Source: Candidatus Thioglobus sp.
GTDB lineage: Bacteria; Pseudomonadota; Gammaproteobacteria; PS1; Pseudothioglobaceae
DNA length: 64,000 bases
NCBI GenBank assembly: GCA_028352435.1
Contig: JAOMMB010000001.1
Location: 82,570-146,569 of the forward strand
Reading direction: 5' to 3'
The position numbers and the translations under genes were made by a program. Position 1 is the stretch's first letter; every line of letters begins with the position of its first letter. Below the pieces are notes generated by a model. That model had not been told where the DNA came from, did not search any database, and saw nothing but the letters and a program-made list of their open reading frames with translations. Below are positions 46,947-56,727 of the stretch, in pieces.

Positions 46947-48773
46947 ATGCCTTATATTAGTCAAAGCTTTATTGACGAACTCCCAAATCAAGTCGATATC
47001 GTTGATTTGATCAATAAACGCGTGCCCCTTAAAAAATCAGGCAGTGATTATCGTGCACCTTGTCCATTTCACGGGGGTAAAAATAGCAACTTTGCAGTCA
47101 ATGCTCACAAGCAATTTTATCATTGTTTTAAGTGTGGTGAGAGTGGTGGTGCTATTAGTTTTATTCAAAAATTTGATAATTTGAATTTTGTTGAGGCGAT
47201 TGAAACAATTGCCAGTGAGTGCGGACTAGCTATTGAATATGATTCTAACTCTAAACCTATTGATCCGAGATTTGAGCGCTATCGATTATTATCTCAAAAA
47301 GTGGGTGAATTTTATATAGCGCAATTACGCAATTCACCGGCCAAAGATAAAGCAGTTCAATATGCAAAAGCCAGAGGTATTAGTGGGGCGATTGCTAAGC
47401 GCTTTGAGTTAGGCTTTGCAACACCAAGCAATAAAGATTTACTTGTGCACTGTGAAAATAATGATCAAGAGGTGGCTGATTTAAAAACACTCGGACTGGT
47501 CAAAGAAGGTCAATACGGAGATTATGATTTTTTTCGTGATCGCCTTATGTTTCCCATCCACAATACTAAAGGGAACATTATCGCTTTTGGTGGTAGAGCA
47601 TTTGAAAACGATGCAAAGGCTAAGTATTTAAATTCTTCTGAAAGTGTTATTTTTTCTAAATCAAAAGAATTATACGGCCTACATCATGCACGCAAGTACT
47701 CTAGGTCAATGGATTATATGCTCGTAGTGGAAGGCTATATGGACGTTGTGGCACTCCACCAGGCAGGTGTTACTAAAGTAGTTGCTACACTGGGTACAGC
47801 GACTAGCCCCGAACATTTGAAAATATTAATACGAACTAGCAATGTTATTGTTTTTTGTTTTGATGGAGATGATGCAGGTCGTGCAGCAGCTTGGAAAGCC
47901 TTAAAGATTACTTTATCAGTGATTAAAGCAGGTGCAACATTTAAGTTCTTATTCCTGCCCGATGGAGAGGATCCTGATTCATTAGTGAAAAAAGAATCAG
48001 CCAAAGCTTTTGAGGAGCGAATCTCTAAAGCGCAGCCTTTGTCCCAATTTTTATTTGAGCACCTTAAGGCAGAAGTTGATTTTGACACCATCGAAGGTAA
48101 AACTTTATTTTTAGAGAAAGCAACAGCCTTAATAAAATCGGTTAATTATGAAGTATTTCAACAGCAACTATTAGAAGGCTTAGCTCAGGTAGTTGATCAA
48201 AGTATTGATCAAGTTCGCTCCATTGCTGATCAACAAAAACCTCAAGTGCAAGAACCAACAAAAGTTTATACAGAACTGGACACGGAATACGAAATCCCTA
48301 ATGAAGTAGATTTGTCTAGTTTTTCTGGCTATGACGAGCATTCACCAGTCGAATATAAGCCTGTATTCAAAAAGACCAATACAAAGGTGTTGATGTCAAA
48401 GATGATAGCTTTATTATTAAATTATCCTACGTTAGCAGAGTCAACCATTGAAGTTAGGGTTCGCGCTATTGAAAATTCACAAGTACTATTAGAGCTTGTT
48501 AGATCGGCACAAATGGATGAGAATATTTCTCAATCTGAGCTAATTGAGCCTTTTCAAGATAAACAAGGAGTTTTCAAACGCTTGAACCAACTATGTGTTC
48601 TCGAGCCTCACTTAAGTGAAATTCAGGCTCGAGAAGAGTTTTTGTCTATTCTAACAACCATAGAAAATCAGCAAAAAACAGAGCATATAAAAGCCTCTAT
48701 TCATCATGCCCATACCCTGGAAGAGCAACAACAAATCATGGAAGGTATTCTTAAAGGTAAGCGAAAGACTTAG
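46947..48773 (+). CDS. dnaG: DNA primase
   Basis: Makes RNA primers at the replication fork. The 608-residue protein has the CHC2 zinc finger (CPFHGGKNSNFAVN, then FYHCFKCGESGG), the RNA-polymerase core domain with TOPRIM motifs (VVEGYMDVVAL, CFDGDDAGRAAAWKAL), and a divergent C-terminal helicase-binding region rich in Gln and Glu. rpsU and rpoD, which normally flank dnaG, are absent: it sits between lpxL-like (divergent) and ftsI (convergent, zero gap). Confidence 0.96.
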   Translation: MPYISQSFIDELPNQVDIVDLINKRVPLKKSGSDYRAPCPFHGGKNSNFAVNAHKQFYHCFKCGESGGAISFIQKFDNLNFVEAIETIASECGLAIEYDSNSKPIDPRFERYRLLSQKVGEFYIAQLRNSPAKDKAVQYAKARGISGAIAKRFELGFATPSNKDLLVHCENNDQEVADLKTLGLVKEGQYGDYDFFRDRLMFPIHNTKGNIIAFGGRAFENDAKAKYLNSSESVIFSKSKELYGLHHARKYSRSMDYMLVVEGYMDVVALHQAGVTKVVATLGTATSPEHLKILIRTSNVIVFCFDGDDAGRAAAWKALKITLSVIKAGATFKFLFLPDGEDPDSLVKKESAKAFEERISKAQPLSQFLFEHLKAEVDFDTIEGKTLFLEKATALIKSVNYEVFQQQLLEGLAQVVDQSIDQVRSIADQQKPQVQEPTKVYTELDTEYEIPNEVDLSSFSGYDEHSPVEYKPVFKKTNTKVLMSKMIALLLNYPTLAESTIEVRVRAIENSQVLLELVRSAQMDENISQSELIEPFQDKQGVFKRLNQLCVLEPHLSEIQAREEFLSILTTIENQQKTEHIKASIHHAHTLEEQQQIMEGILKGKRKT

Positions 48774-50663
48774 TTATCTTAGGCTCATCTTAATCGTTTT
48801 GTCATTGGTTAAAATGTGTTTCATGGTTTCGTTAAATACGATAGCAGCAGAGTTAGATCCTTGACAATTCCTTTTGAATTTTTTCTTGCCTTTAGAATAG
48901 CAATTTTTAGGATGATCTAATCTGACTAACATAATATATTTTGGATTTTTAACAGGCGCGAAACCTGCAAAGAAAGTTCGTTGAGCGCCGTTCTTATCGT
49001 ATGATCCATTGATACTCATCTCAGCAGTTCCTGTTTTCCCTGCAATGCTATAACCCTTAATACTTGACCAGTAACCAGAACCAGCATTAGAGGCAACACT
49101 ATCTAGCAATTCTGCTATTTTATCAGTTGATTTTTTATTAAAAATCTGAACTTTTTCTTCATCATAAAACATATTTTTAATAAGTTTTAAATTAGGCATC
49201 GCTCCATTATTTGCAAAAACAAGATAAGCCCTAGCAAGTTGAGCAAGATTTGTATTCATTGGACCATATCCAAAAGAAAGGGTGCGTTTATCCATTAGGC
49301 CCCAAGATGAATAATGCCTTAGTGATCCTGAATTTTCAATACTCGGAATCAAGCCTAAAGGCTGGCTAAAGCCAAGCTTATTCCAAGTGCTATACATAGC
49401 TTGTTTGCTGAGTCGCTCAGAGACATTAACCGTGCCTAAATTATGAGATTTTTGTAGTATTTTTTTAACGCTAATTGAGTCGCCATATTTTCTAACCTCT
49501 CGATTCGTTTTAAGGTGCCCGATTGATTTACTAACATCGATCAGTTCATTATCTTCAGCAGTAATTTTTTCCTGATCAAGCGCTAAAAGCATAGTAAATG
49601 GCTTCATGGTAGATCCAGGCTCTACTTTATCTGACAAGACACGATTACGATAATGTCCAGGATTGTATAAGCTTTTATCATTAGGATCATCTGCAGGATA
49701 ATTAACCATGGCTAGCACCTCGCCATTTGGCGCCAAAATAATGGCTGAACCAGAATCGGCCTGGTGTTTTAAAACAGAAGTTTTAATGGCCGCATAAGCG
49801 TGATACTGAATATCTGTATCGATGGTTAGCTCAATATTGTGACCATGAGAGAGTTCAGATTGCACTTGTGGATTGAAATAAGCCTTGTCAGCATTATTGG
49901 TAAAATTTAAATGATTTTTGCCATCAACGCCGGCTAGTATATTTTCAAACTCTGCCTCAATGCCCGAGCCACCTTTATTGTCTGAATTAACACGACCTAA
50001 CAGGGGTGCCATAGAAGCTGACTTGGGATAATACCTTTGAGTGTCTTGTCTTAATACCACAGCTTGCCCGATTCTCTTATCTGAACAGCTGTCAATTATA
50101 ATTTTTGCACCTTTGACTGATTGCCACTGTATGGCATTAAGCGCTTTATCAAGTAAACTGATTTTGGCATGAATCGGTTTTTTCTTGCAAACCTTTGTTT
50201 TTTGTTTTTTAAAGGTAATAATGTTTTTAAGAATTGGATCGGTAAGCGTAAGATTTTTTTTAATAACTAAATAACGTGATTTTATTGCCCTTTTTCTTTC
50301 AAGTAGTGCGCTTAATTTATCCTTATTCATGTCCAATGCTGTTGCTAATCCTGGAATGAATGCTGGGTCAATTAGCATAGGATCAAGGATAATTCGCTTA
50401 AGCAATCTAGAGCTGGCCAATATATTGCCATTTCTATCTAGGATGTCTCCTCGTCTTGCTTTATTAGTCTGTACTTTATTAGCTTGATTGTGCGCACGCT
50501 CTTGGATAGATACTCCTGTTTGATTCGCATCAGAAATCGAGATAACTTGATAAGAAAAAAGACCAAATAATGTAACAAATACAAATTTTACAAAACCTTG
50601 TCGACGCCAATATCCCTGTACTTTTTCAACACCAGGGATGAGTTTAAACAAAGAGAATTTCAT
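48774..50663 (-). CDS. ftsI: Peptidoglycan transpeptidase FtsI (PBP3)
   Basis: Septal class B penicillin-binding protein. One membrane anchor lies near residues 27-45 (FVKFVFVTLFGLFSYQVISI), with a dimerisation domain from about residue 60. The transpeptidase motifs are SxxK in GSTMKPFTM, SxN in KSHNLGTV and KTG in AGKTGTAEMS. Length (629) is slightly above E. coli FtsI because of insertions in the N-terminal domain. It overlaps ftsL by four bases. The cluster stops here: murE, murF and mraY do not follow. Confidence 0.95.
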   Translation of the reverse strand: MKFSLFKLIPGVEKVQGYWRRQGFVKFVFVTLFGLFSYQVISISDANQTGVSIQERAHNQANKVQTNKARRGDILDRNGNILASSRLLKRIILDPMLIDPAFIPGLATALDMNKDKLSALLERKRAIKSRYLVIKKNLTLTDPILKNIITFKKQKTKVCKKKPIHAKISLLDKALNAIQWQSVKGAKIIIDSCSDKRIGQAVVLRQDTQRYYPKSASMAPLLGRVNSDNKGGSGIEAEFENILAGVDGKNHLNFTNNADKAYFNPQVQSELSHGHNIELTIDTDIQYHAYAAIKTSVLKHQADSGSAIILAPNGEVLAMVNYPADDPNDKSLYNPGHYRNRVLSDKVEPGSTMKPFTMLLALDQEKITAEDNELIDVSKSIGHLKTNREVRKYGDSISVKKILQKSHNLGTVNVSERLSKQAMYSTWNKLGFSQPLGLIPSIENSGSLRHYSSWGLMDKRTLSFGYGPMNTNLAQLARAYLVFANNGAMPNLKLIKNMFYDEEKVQIFNKKSTDKIAELLDSVASNAGSGYWSSIKGYSIAGKTGTAEMSINGSYDKNGAQRTFFAGFAPVKNPKYIMLVRLDHPKNCYSKGKKKFKRNCQGSNSAAIVFNETMKHILTNDKTIKMSLR

Positions 50664-50956
50664 AACGCTAGATTGCCTTTATACCATCGACCAAAATCTT
50701 CTTTCTGGGCTTCTTTCATGCCTAGCGAGTTAATCGCATGTACCTTAATTTCTTTACCACTCATGATTTGAGAGTGCTCACTAAGTAGCTGCTTATTGAG
50801 CGCCATCGCTTGATAATGCTCACTATTTGTTTGATTAATTTGCTTGTAAAGAGTATAAGTCTGGTGGTGCCAGATAATACTAAATAGACTCAGAGTAATA
50901 ATACTAATGAGTATGATCAAGTTGAATTGAGTCTTACTAATGTATGCAGGCAGCAT
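50660..50956 (-). CDS. ftsL: Cell division protein FtsL
   Basis: A 98-residue bitopic protein with a short N-terminus, one helix (FNLIILISIITLSLFSIIW) and a periplasmic coiled-coil region (LYKQINQTNSEHYQAMALNKQLLSE). The sequence is poorly conserved in this family, so recognition depends mainly on size, topology and its place between rsmH and ftsI. Confidence 0.85.
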   Translation of the reverse strand: MLPAYISKTQFNLIILISIITLSLFSIIWHHQTYTLYKQINQTNSEHYQAMALNKQLLSEHSQIMSGKEIKVHAINSLGMKEAQKEDFGRWYKGNLAL

Positions 50957-51879
50957 TAGTTTTTAGCAGCCACTCTTAGAATGGCGCTGCGCGAGCGTTT
51001 ATTATGCGTTACTTCATCTTTACTTGCAAACTGCTTACCTAAATCTTTAAAAGGCATTTTTTCTAAAGCCTGATCAAAAATTGGCAACCCTTTTGGCAAT
51101 GCTTTTTGCCGTGAACTTTTCTGAATAAATCTTTTAACAATTCGATCTTCAATAGAGTGAAAGCTAATAATAGATAACCGACCATTACAGGCCAACATTT
51201 GCTTGGACTGCTCTAATGTTTCTGTGAGTTGCTTTAACTCCTCATTGATAAAAATACGAATAGCTTGAAAGGTTCGGGTGGCGGGGTGTTTCTTCTTTTG
51301 ACCTCTAACCACTTCACTAACAATATTGGCTAATTGTAAAGTAGTCTCTAGTGGCTGTTCTAGTTGAAATTTTTTGATACGACTGGCAATATGACGAGAT
51401 TTTTTCTCATCTCCAAATTGATATATAACATTGGCAATTTCTTCCTCACCTGCTTGCGCCAACCATTGTGCTGCACTCAAACCAGCTGTTTGGTTCATGC
51501 GCATATCAAGAGGACCTTCATTATTAAAACTAAACCCTCGTTCTGCATTATCTAGTTGTGGCGAAGAGACGCCCAAATCCATCAAAATACCATTAATTTT
51601 GCCAGTAAGACCCATGTCTTCAATCACTGTATGCATTTGCGCAAATGGACTGTGGATTAGTTTTAAACGAGGGTCGGCAAAGGCTTCTTTGGCGTAATTA
51701 ATAGCGCTAATGTCTTGATCAAAAGCAATCAACTGAGCATTATCACCTAGGCGATCTAAAATGCCTTGTGAATGCCCGCCACGCCCAAAAGTGGCATCAA
51801 TATAAATACCATCTTCGATTAAATCAAGCGCTTTGATAGACTCACCAAACATAACTGATTGATGATGATTTGATGTCAT
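50956..51879 (-). CDS. rsmH: 16S rRNA (cytosine(1402)-N(4))-methyltransferase
   Basis: Methylates C1402 in the ribosomal P site. The 307-residue protein shows HQSVMFGESIKAL, DATFGRGGHSQGIL (SAM site), ILMDLGVSSPQLDNAERGFSF, GPLDMRMNQ, and the late ISFHSIEDRIVKRF. It overlaps mraZ by four bases and shares one base with ftsL. Confidence 0.97.
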   Translation of the reverse strand: MTSNHHQSVMFGESIKALDLIEDGIYIDATFGRGGHSQGILDRLGDNAQLIAFDQDISAINYAKEAFADPRLKLIHSPFAQMHTVIEDMGLTGKINGILMDLGVSSPQLDNAERGFSFNNEGPLDMRMNQTAGLSAAQWLAQAGEEEIANVIYQFGDEKKSRHIASRIKKFQLEQPLETTLQLANIVSEVVRGQKKKHPATRTFQAIRIFINEELKQLTETLEQSKQMLACNGRLSIISFHSIEDRIVKRFIQKSSRQKALPKGLPIFDQALEKMPFKDLGKQFASKDEVTHNKRSRSAILRVAAKN

Positions 51880-52328
51880 AACGACAACTGGGATATTTCT
51901 ATTGGGATGCCTTCTTTTTTGCTTAACGCATCTAAATTGTTAAGTTGTTTATTCCAAGTTTCCTCATCCCATAATTCAAAATTATGACCTTGGCCACTTA
52001 GGATAATTTTTTTTCCTATGTTGGCATAATCTCTTAATGCACCTGGAATTAAGAGACGAGCTGCTTTATCGAGATCACAATCAGTCGCATGACCAATGAG
52101 TTTTCGTTTTAAGCGTTTGGTATGGATATTTAAAGAAGGTAGAGCGCTGACTTTATCTTCCAGTGCTTGCCAATCTTTTAAGGGGTATAACAATAAACAT
52201 GGATCGTCAGGATGAATACTAAGCACCATCTGTCCGGCGCAAATACTATCGATCTGAACCTGATGACGCATGGGGACTTTTATTCGCCCCTTTGCATCGA
52301 CTGTTAAATTGTGTACACCTCTAAACAT
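51876..52328 (-). CDS. mraZ: Transcriptional regulator MraZ
   Basis: A 150-residue AbrB-fold DNA-binding protein that controls the division/cell-wall cluster. Both MraZ repeats carry the D-x3-R motif: VDAKGRIKVPMRH near the N-terminus and CDLDKAARLLIPGALRDYA. No ribosome site is evident before its ATG; translation may be coupled to the 25-codon gene ending 12 bases upstream. A matching tandem operator lies upstream (52491-52517). Confidence 0.95.
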   Translation of the reverse strand: MFRGVHNLTVDAKGRIKVPMRHQVQIDSICAGQMVLSIHPDDPCLLLYPLKDWQALEDKVSALPSLNIHTKRLKRKLIGHATDCDLDKAARLLIPGALRDYANIGKKIILSGQGHNFELWDEETWNKQLNNLDALSKKEGIPIEISQLSL

Positions 52329-52340
52329 TTTTTAATGGCG

Positions 52341-52418
52341 TTAAACAATCGTGGCTAAGCCTAATGAAAGGATAATTGCTGCTGATGCGTAGATAAATGT
52401 TTGTAGTAAAGCTTCCAT
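52341..52418 (-). CDS. 25-residue single-helix membrane peptide upstream of mraZ
   Basis: An ATG at 52418 is preceded at proper spacing by a strong GGGAGAG ribosome site and runs 25 codons to TAA at 52341. The peptide is one hydrophobic helix: MEALLQTFIYA, then small residues, then IILSLGLATIV. It is the first gene after the mraZ promoter and ends 12 bases before mraZ, so the two are probably translated in tandem. It is too short for standard gene finders. I recognise no family. It could be a small membrane peptide or a leader whose translation matters for mraZ. Confidence 0.65.
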   Translation of the reverse strand: MEALLQTFIYASAAIILSLGLATIV

Positions 52419-52482
52419 ATTTCTCTCCCAAGTGTGTGATTAATTGCATTTTGTTATAACTCTCCTCAGTAGCTATAAAAAC

Positions 52483-52510
52483 ATTTTATACCACTTTGTA
52501 CCACTTTCAA
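52483..52510 (-). promoter_or_regulatory. Promoter of the small-peptide-mraZ-rsmH-ftsL-ftsI operon
   Basis: On the minus strand, TTGAAA (52510-52505), a 16-base spacer and TAAAAT (52488-52483), starting transcription near 52476. It is interlaced with the MraZ repeats. Confidence 0.6.
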
Positions 52511-52517
52511 CCACTTT
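52491..52517 (-). promoter_or_regulatory. Tandem MraZ operator boxes
   Basis: Three exact copies of AAAGTGG with three-base spacers, read on the minus strand (52517-52511, 52507-52501, 52497-52491), a strict 10-base period. MraZ proteins are known to bind such 10-base-spaced GTGG-type repeats near the mraZ promoter. The boxes overlap the -35/-10 region, which fits autorepression. Confidence 0.8.
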
Positions 52518-52764
52518 ATTACAAATTTATTACATTTCGCTTAACTAAAAAATTAGCAAATAATGAAAATAGATATAAATGCTTTATTAGTAATGGTTGT
52601 AGAGTGGTTTTTATGTATTAAACAAGCTATTTTTTAATTAAAAATCAAGGTTTTTGAGTGAAAAAATGCCAATTAATAGCTAAAAGGATTGATAGAATCA
52701 AAGTCTAGTAAAAATTTTAGATTTATTGAGAATGAAGCTATTTTTGGTTAATAAATAGCAATAA

Positions 52765-53589
52765 CTATCTTAAGGATAGTTTGTTAATAATTTTGGCACT
52801 AATTTCTTCAATAGAAATTTGGGTGGTATCTATGAAAGGAATATTGTTTGTATGATAAAGGTCTTCTGCGCGTTTCACTTCATTTTGACATTGCTTTAAT
52901 GAAGCGTAATTACTATTACTTCTCCTTTCATCCCTGATTTTTTGCAGGCGAATTGGATTAATGGTTAGGCCAAATAGTTTGTGTTTGTATTGTTGCAGGC
53001 TTTCAGGCAGTTTTGTATTTTCTAAATCTTGTTCGATAAGTGGATAGTTTGCCGCGTTGATGCCGTATTGTAATGCCATGAATAAGCAGCTAGGTGTTTT
53101 GCCAGAACGAGACACACCAATCAAGATAAGATCAGCATTCTCATATGTTTTAGAACCCAATCCATCATCACTACCTAGGGCAAAATTAATACTATTCATT
53201 CTGTTTGAGTAATTATTATTATGATTCACACCATGGGATTTACCAGCAGTATGTGAAGATTTTAGATCTAATGAGCGCTCCATTTTTGAGATAAAAGTCT
53301 CAAAAAAATCAAAGAACACACAATTACTTTCAGAGATCATGACTCGAAATTCACTGTTAATTTGAGTGCTAAAAACCAATGCCGGCTCACCCGCTTCCAA
53401 AGATGCGCTATTAACTTTCTTAACAGCGTCATGAACTTTATCAAGCGTGTCAATAAAAGACAGGTGAATTTTAGTAAAATTTAAGCCTTCGAATTGGCTT
53501 AAAAGACTAACTCCTAAAGCTTCTGCCGTGATACCTGTACGGTCAGAAATAAAGAAGACAACTCTATTTTTATTGTTTTGATTGACCAA
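52765..53589 (-). CDS. ppsR: PEP synthase regulatory kinase/phosphorylase
   Basis: DUF299 family bifunctional enzyme that inactivates PEP synthase by ADP-dependent phosphorylation and reactivates it by phosphorolysis. The 274-residue protein has [22 protein letters not shown] at the N-terminus (read in parts), the P-loop [15 protein letters not shown] and [17 protein letters not shown]. It overlaps the 3' end of ppsA by 20 bases, matching the functional pair. Confidence 0.93.
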   Translation of the reverse strand: MVNQNNKNRVVFFISDRTGITAEALGVSLLSQFEGLNFTKIHLSFIDTLDKVHDAVKKVNSASLEAGEPALVFSTQINSEFRVMISESNCVFFDFFETFISKMERSLDLKSSHTAGKSHGVNHNNNYSNRMNSINFALGSDDGLGSKTYENADLILIGVSRSGKTPSCLFMALQYGINAANYPLIEQDLENTKLPESLQQYKHKLFGLTINPIRLQKIRDERRSNSNYASLKQCQNEVKRAEDLYHTNNIPFIDTTQISIEEISAKIINKLSLR

Positions 53590-55942
53590 GATGTGACCAC
53601 GTTTTTATAACTGTATCTGGGTTAAGCGAAATACTGCTGATTTTTTGCTCTAGCAACCATTGTGCAAATTCTGGATAATCAGAAGGGCCTTGTCCACAAA
53701 TGCCAATGTATTTATTTTGTGCATGACAGGCCTTTATTGCCATAGAAATCATCTTCTTAACGGCAGGGTCTTGCTCATCAAAGCCATCAGCAATGATGCC
53801 GGAATCGCGATCCATACCTAAGGTAAGTTGTGTCATGTCATTTGAGCCAATAGAAAATCCATCAAAGTATTCTAAGAATTCATCTGCAAGAACAGCATTT
53901 GAAGGAATCTCGCACATCATGATTATTCGAAGACCATTAACACCTCGCTCTAACCCATTGTCTTTTAAAAGTTCAATGACTTGTTTGGCTTCACTTAAAG
54001 TTCTGACAAATGGAATCATGATTTCTACATTGGTCAACCCCATTTGCTCTCTAACTTTTTTGAGTGCTTGACACTCAAGCTCAAAACAAGATCTGAAATC
54101 TTCTGACAGATATCGAGCCGTTCCTCGAAAGCCAATCATAGGGTTTTCTTCAGTAGGTTCATATCTTTTGCCTGCATAAAGGTTCGCATATTCGTTGGAT
54201 TTAAAATCCGACATTCTGATAATAACGGGATTTTTAGAAAATGCAGCAGCAATAGTGGCAATTCCCTCGGTAAGTTTACTTACATAAAATTCAAGAGGAG
54301 AGTTGTAGCCCGCTGATCTGCGTTTAATTTCTACTTGCATGTCTTCTGGTAATTGATCAAACTCTAATAAGGCTTTCGGGTGAATTCCAATGGTGGTGTT
54401 AATGATAAATTCTAATCGCGCCAAACCGACACCCGCATTAGGAATATTGGCAAAATCAAATGCCCGACTAGGGTTGCCGACATTTATCATAATTTTGGTT
54501 GGAATTTCAGGCAATGCATTAACAGACAATTTTGTATGTTCAAAGTCCAGTATGCCTTCATAAACATAGCCTGTATCACCTTGTGCACAAGAGGCGGTAA
54601 CTGGGGTTTGGTTGGTCAGTATTTCTGTTGCATTGCCAGTTCCTACAATGGCAGGCACACCTAATTCTCTAGCAATAATAGCTGCATGACAAGTACGCCC
54701 GCCACGATTAGTGATAATAGCAGAAGCGCGTTTCATGACTGGCTCCCAATCTGGATCAGTCATGTCTGTGATCAAAACATCACCTTCTTGCACTTGATCC
54801 ATTTCAGAAATATTACCAATAACACGAGCAGGTCCATGTCCAATTTTTTGACCAATCGCTCTACCCTCAATAAGCACAGCAGACTCTTGTGTTAACTTAT
54901 ACCTATCTATTGTATTTGAATTATCTTCTCTACTTTTGACAGTCTCAGGACGAGCTTGAACAATATAAAGTTTATTGTTGCCACCATCAAGTGCCCATTC
55001 AATATCCATAGGTCTTTGATAGTGTTGTTCAATAGTAATCGCATAGCTCGCTAATTCTTGAATTTGATCATCATTCAAACTAAACTGTTGTTGTTGATCT
55101 TTGGGGACTGATTCAATGGCAACGGCGCTTTTTAGATCATCATAAGCGTACGTCATTTTGATTTCTTTAGAGCCTAAAGTTCGACTAAGAATGGCTAGCT
55201 TGTTAGCCTGTAATGTTGGTTTGTGTACATAAAATTCATCAGGATTAACTGAGCCTTGGACAACGGTTTCGCCTAGCCCATAAGCAGAGGTGATGAATAC
55301 AGTTTCATCAAATCCAGATTCAGTATCAATGGTAAACATAACGCCACTCGCACCAATATCACTTCTGACCATTTGTTGAATGCCTGCAGATAGAGAAACC
55401 TCTGAGTGTTCAAAGCCTTGATGTACACGATATGAAATAGCTCGGTCATTGTAAAGCGAAGCAAACACTTTTTTAATTGAAATAAGTATGTCGTTGATAC
55501 CACGAACATTGAGATAGGTTTCTTGTTGTCCAGCAAATGAAGCTTCGGGTAAGTCTTCTGCAGTTGCAGAAGATCTCACGGCAAATGAAGCCGCCTCTCC
55601 TAATTCTTTTTCAAGTTGTTGAAAATTACTAACAATTTCATCATGTAATTCATCTGGAAAATGGGATTCTTGCACCCAATTTCTAATAGTTAAACCCACT
55701 GAAGTTAACTCTTGAATATTGTTATGATCTAAGTCTTTAAGCAGCTCATTAATTTTATTTTTTAGATTGTTATGCTCGAGAAACATTTCAAACGCATGCG
55801 CAGTTGTTGCAAAACCACCAGGCACTCGAACACCTTTATTAGACAAGGCGCCAATCATTTCACCTAAAGAGGCATTTTTACCACCCACAATTTCTACGTC
55901 AGCAATGCCAACTTTATCCAGCCAAACAACGTAAACACTCAT
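53570..55942 (-). CDS. ppsA: Phosphoenolpyruvate synthase
   Basis: Converts pyruvate and ATP to PEP, AMP and phosphate, feeding gluconeogenesis. The 790-residue protein has an N-terminal ATP-grasp domain ([31 protein letters not shown]), the phospho-histidine swivel domain ([21 protein letters not shown], read in part) and a C-terminal TIM barrel ([34 protein letters not shown]). Together with malic enzyme nearby, it links C4 acids, pyruvate and PEP. ppsR follows with overlap. Confidence 0.97.
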   Translation of the reverse strand: MSVYVVWLDKVGIADVEIVGGKNASLGEMIGALSNKGVRVPGGFATTAHAFEMFLEHNNLKNKINELLKDLDHNNIQELTSVGLTIRNWVQESHFPDELHDEIVSNFQQLEKELGEAASFAVRSSATAEDLPEASFAGQQETYLNVRGINDILISIKKVFASLYNDRAISYRVHQGFEHSEVSLSAGIQQMVRSDIGASGVMFTIDTESGFDETVFITSAYGLGETVVQGSVNPDEFYVHKPTLQANKLAILSRTLGSKEIKMTYAYDDLKSAVAIESVPKDQQQQFSLNDDQIQELASYAITIEQHYQRPMDIEWALDGGNNKLYIVQARPETVKSREDNSNTIDRYKLTQESAVLIEGRAIGQKIGHGPARVIGNISEMDQVQEGDVLITDMTDPDWEPVMKRASAIITNRGGRTCHAAIIARELGVPAIVGTGNATEILTNQTPVTASCAQGDTGYVYEGILDFEHTKLSVNALPEIPTKIMINVGNPSRAFDFANIPNAGVGLARLEFIINTTIGIHPKALLEFDQLPEDMQVEIKRRSAGYNSPLEFYVSKLTEGIATIAAAFSKNPVIIRMSDFKSNEYANLYAGKRYEPTEENPMIGFRGTARYLSEDFRSCFELECQALKKVREQMGLTNVEIMIPFVRTLSEAKQVIELLKDNGLERGVNGLRIIMMCEIPSNAVLADEFLEYFDGFSIGSNDMTQLTLGMDRDSGIIADGFDEQDPAVKKMISMAIKACHAQNKYIGICGQGPSDYPEFAQWLLEQKISSISLNPDTVIKTWSHLGQSKQ

Positions 55943-56244
55943 ATATTCCCCTTGGTTATTGTCATTAAAACAATTAAATATTGAGTCATAAAATTAATTG
56001 ATTTACTGTGCTTATAATATAGGATGATTTTTGATTTATAGCTTTAATATTTTTATAATATTTCATATTATGAAAATATTTGATTATATTATGAAAAAAA
56101 TACGGATACTATTTGTCAGACTAGATGGCCTTATGTATGATAATCTCCATATTAATAAAACCATGACAGTAAGACTATATTGAAATTAATTGCATGGTTT
56201 ACTAGTGTGTTGGAAATTTACGCGATATTCTTATAAGGGGTGAC
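55943..56244. other. 302-base divergent intergenic region between ppsA and the sdh unit
   Basis: A+T-rich and holding promoters for both directions, though none matches consensus well. It contains a near-perfect dyad at 56057-56080 (AATATTTCAT-att-ATGAAAATATT), followed by a second ATTATGAAAA copy at 56089-56098. It also has an inverted repeat AAACCATG (56158-56165) / CATGGTTT (56193-56200). These may be operators; no regulator is known. Confidence 0.45.
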
Positions 56245-56727
56245 ATGAAATACCATTTGATTGACAAAGAGTCTATTGACACTGTACTCGATAAAGCCAG
56301 ACAGTATCGATCTTTACTAGAGCCAGATTTGGCTATTAGTATCTGTATTGATGTTTTTGCAATAGATCCAAATAATCAGCAAGCGCTAGTGGTTTATATT
56401 TTAGCGCTAACCGATCAATTAGGCTTGAGTAATGTCAAGTTATCTCATAAAAAAATTATAGAGACTATTGACAGATTAGATTCTGAATTTCATCGTCATT
56501 ACTACATGGGTATCTTTTTAGAGAGAAAAGCAAGAGGACTGTTAAAGCACTCAATGTCTCATTCTTTTGCCTATAAAGGATTAATGGAAGCAATTGCTAA
56601 ATATGAAATTGCTGAGAAAATGGCACCCAAGCATTGTTCAGATCCAATTTTGCGATATAACAGTTGTCTGCGTACAATTGAAAAAGAAGGTTTACAACCT
56701 AGAAAGGAATTCGATGAACTTTTTTAA
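56245..56727 (+). CDS. Helical-repeat (TPR-like) protein coupled to sdhC
   Basis: A 160-residue soluble protein predicted to be all-helical, with TPR-like pairs such as LEPDLAISICIDVFAIDPNNQQAL (split) and IAKYEIAEKMAPKHCSDP. AAGGGGTG precedes the ATG. Its last 14 bases overlap the sdhC start, so it is the first gene of the sdhCAB operon. A role in assembly or regulation of the succinate/fumarate enzyme is inferred only from position. Confidence 0.7.
   Translation: MKYHLIDKESIDTVLDKARQYRSLLEPDLAISICIDVFAIDPNNQQALVVYILALTDQLGLSNVKLSHKKIIETIDRLDSEFHRHYYMGIFLERKARGLLKHSMSHSFAYKGLMEAIAKYEIAEKMAPKHCSDPILRYNSCLRTIEKEGLQPRKEFDELF

Larger units (their letters stand above)
52419..52764. other. 346-base gap between ppsR and the mraZ operon
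   Basis: Apart from the promoter and MraZ boxes at 52483-52517, this stretch is very A+T-rich. No gene, RNA or convincing terminator for ppsR was seen. A small dyad AACTATC/GATAGTT (52763-52781) at the end of ppsR has no T tract. Confidence 0.5.
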
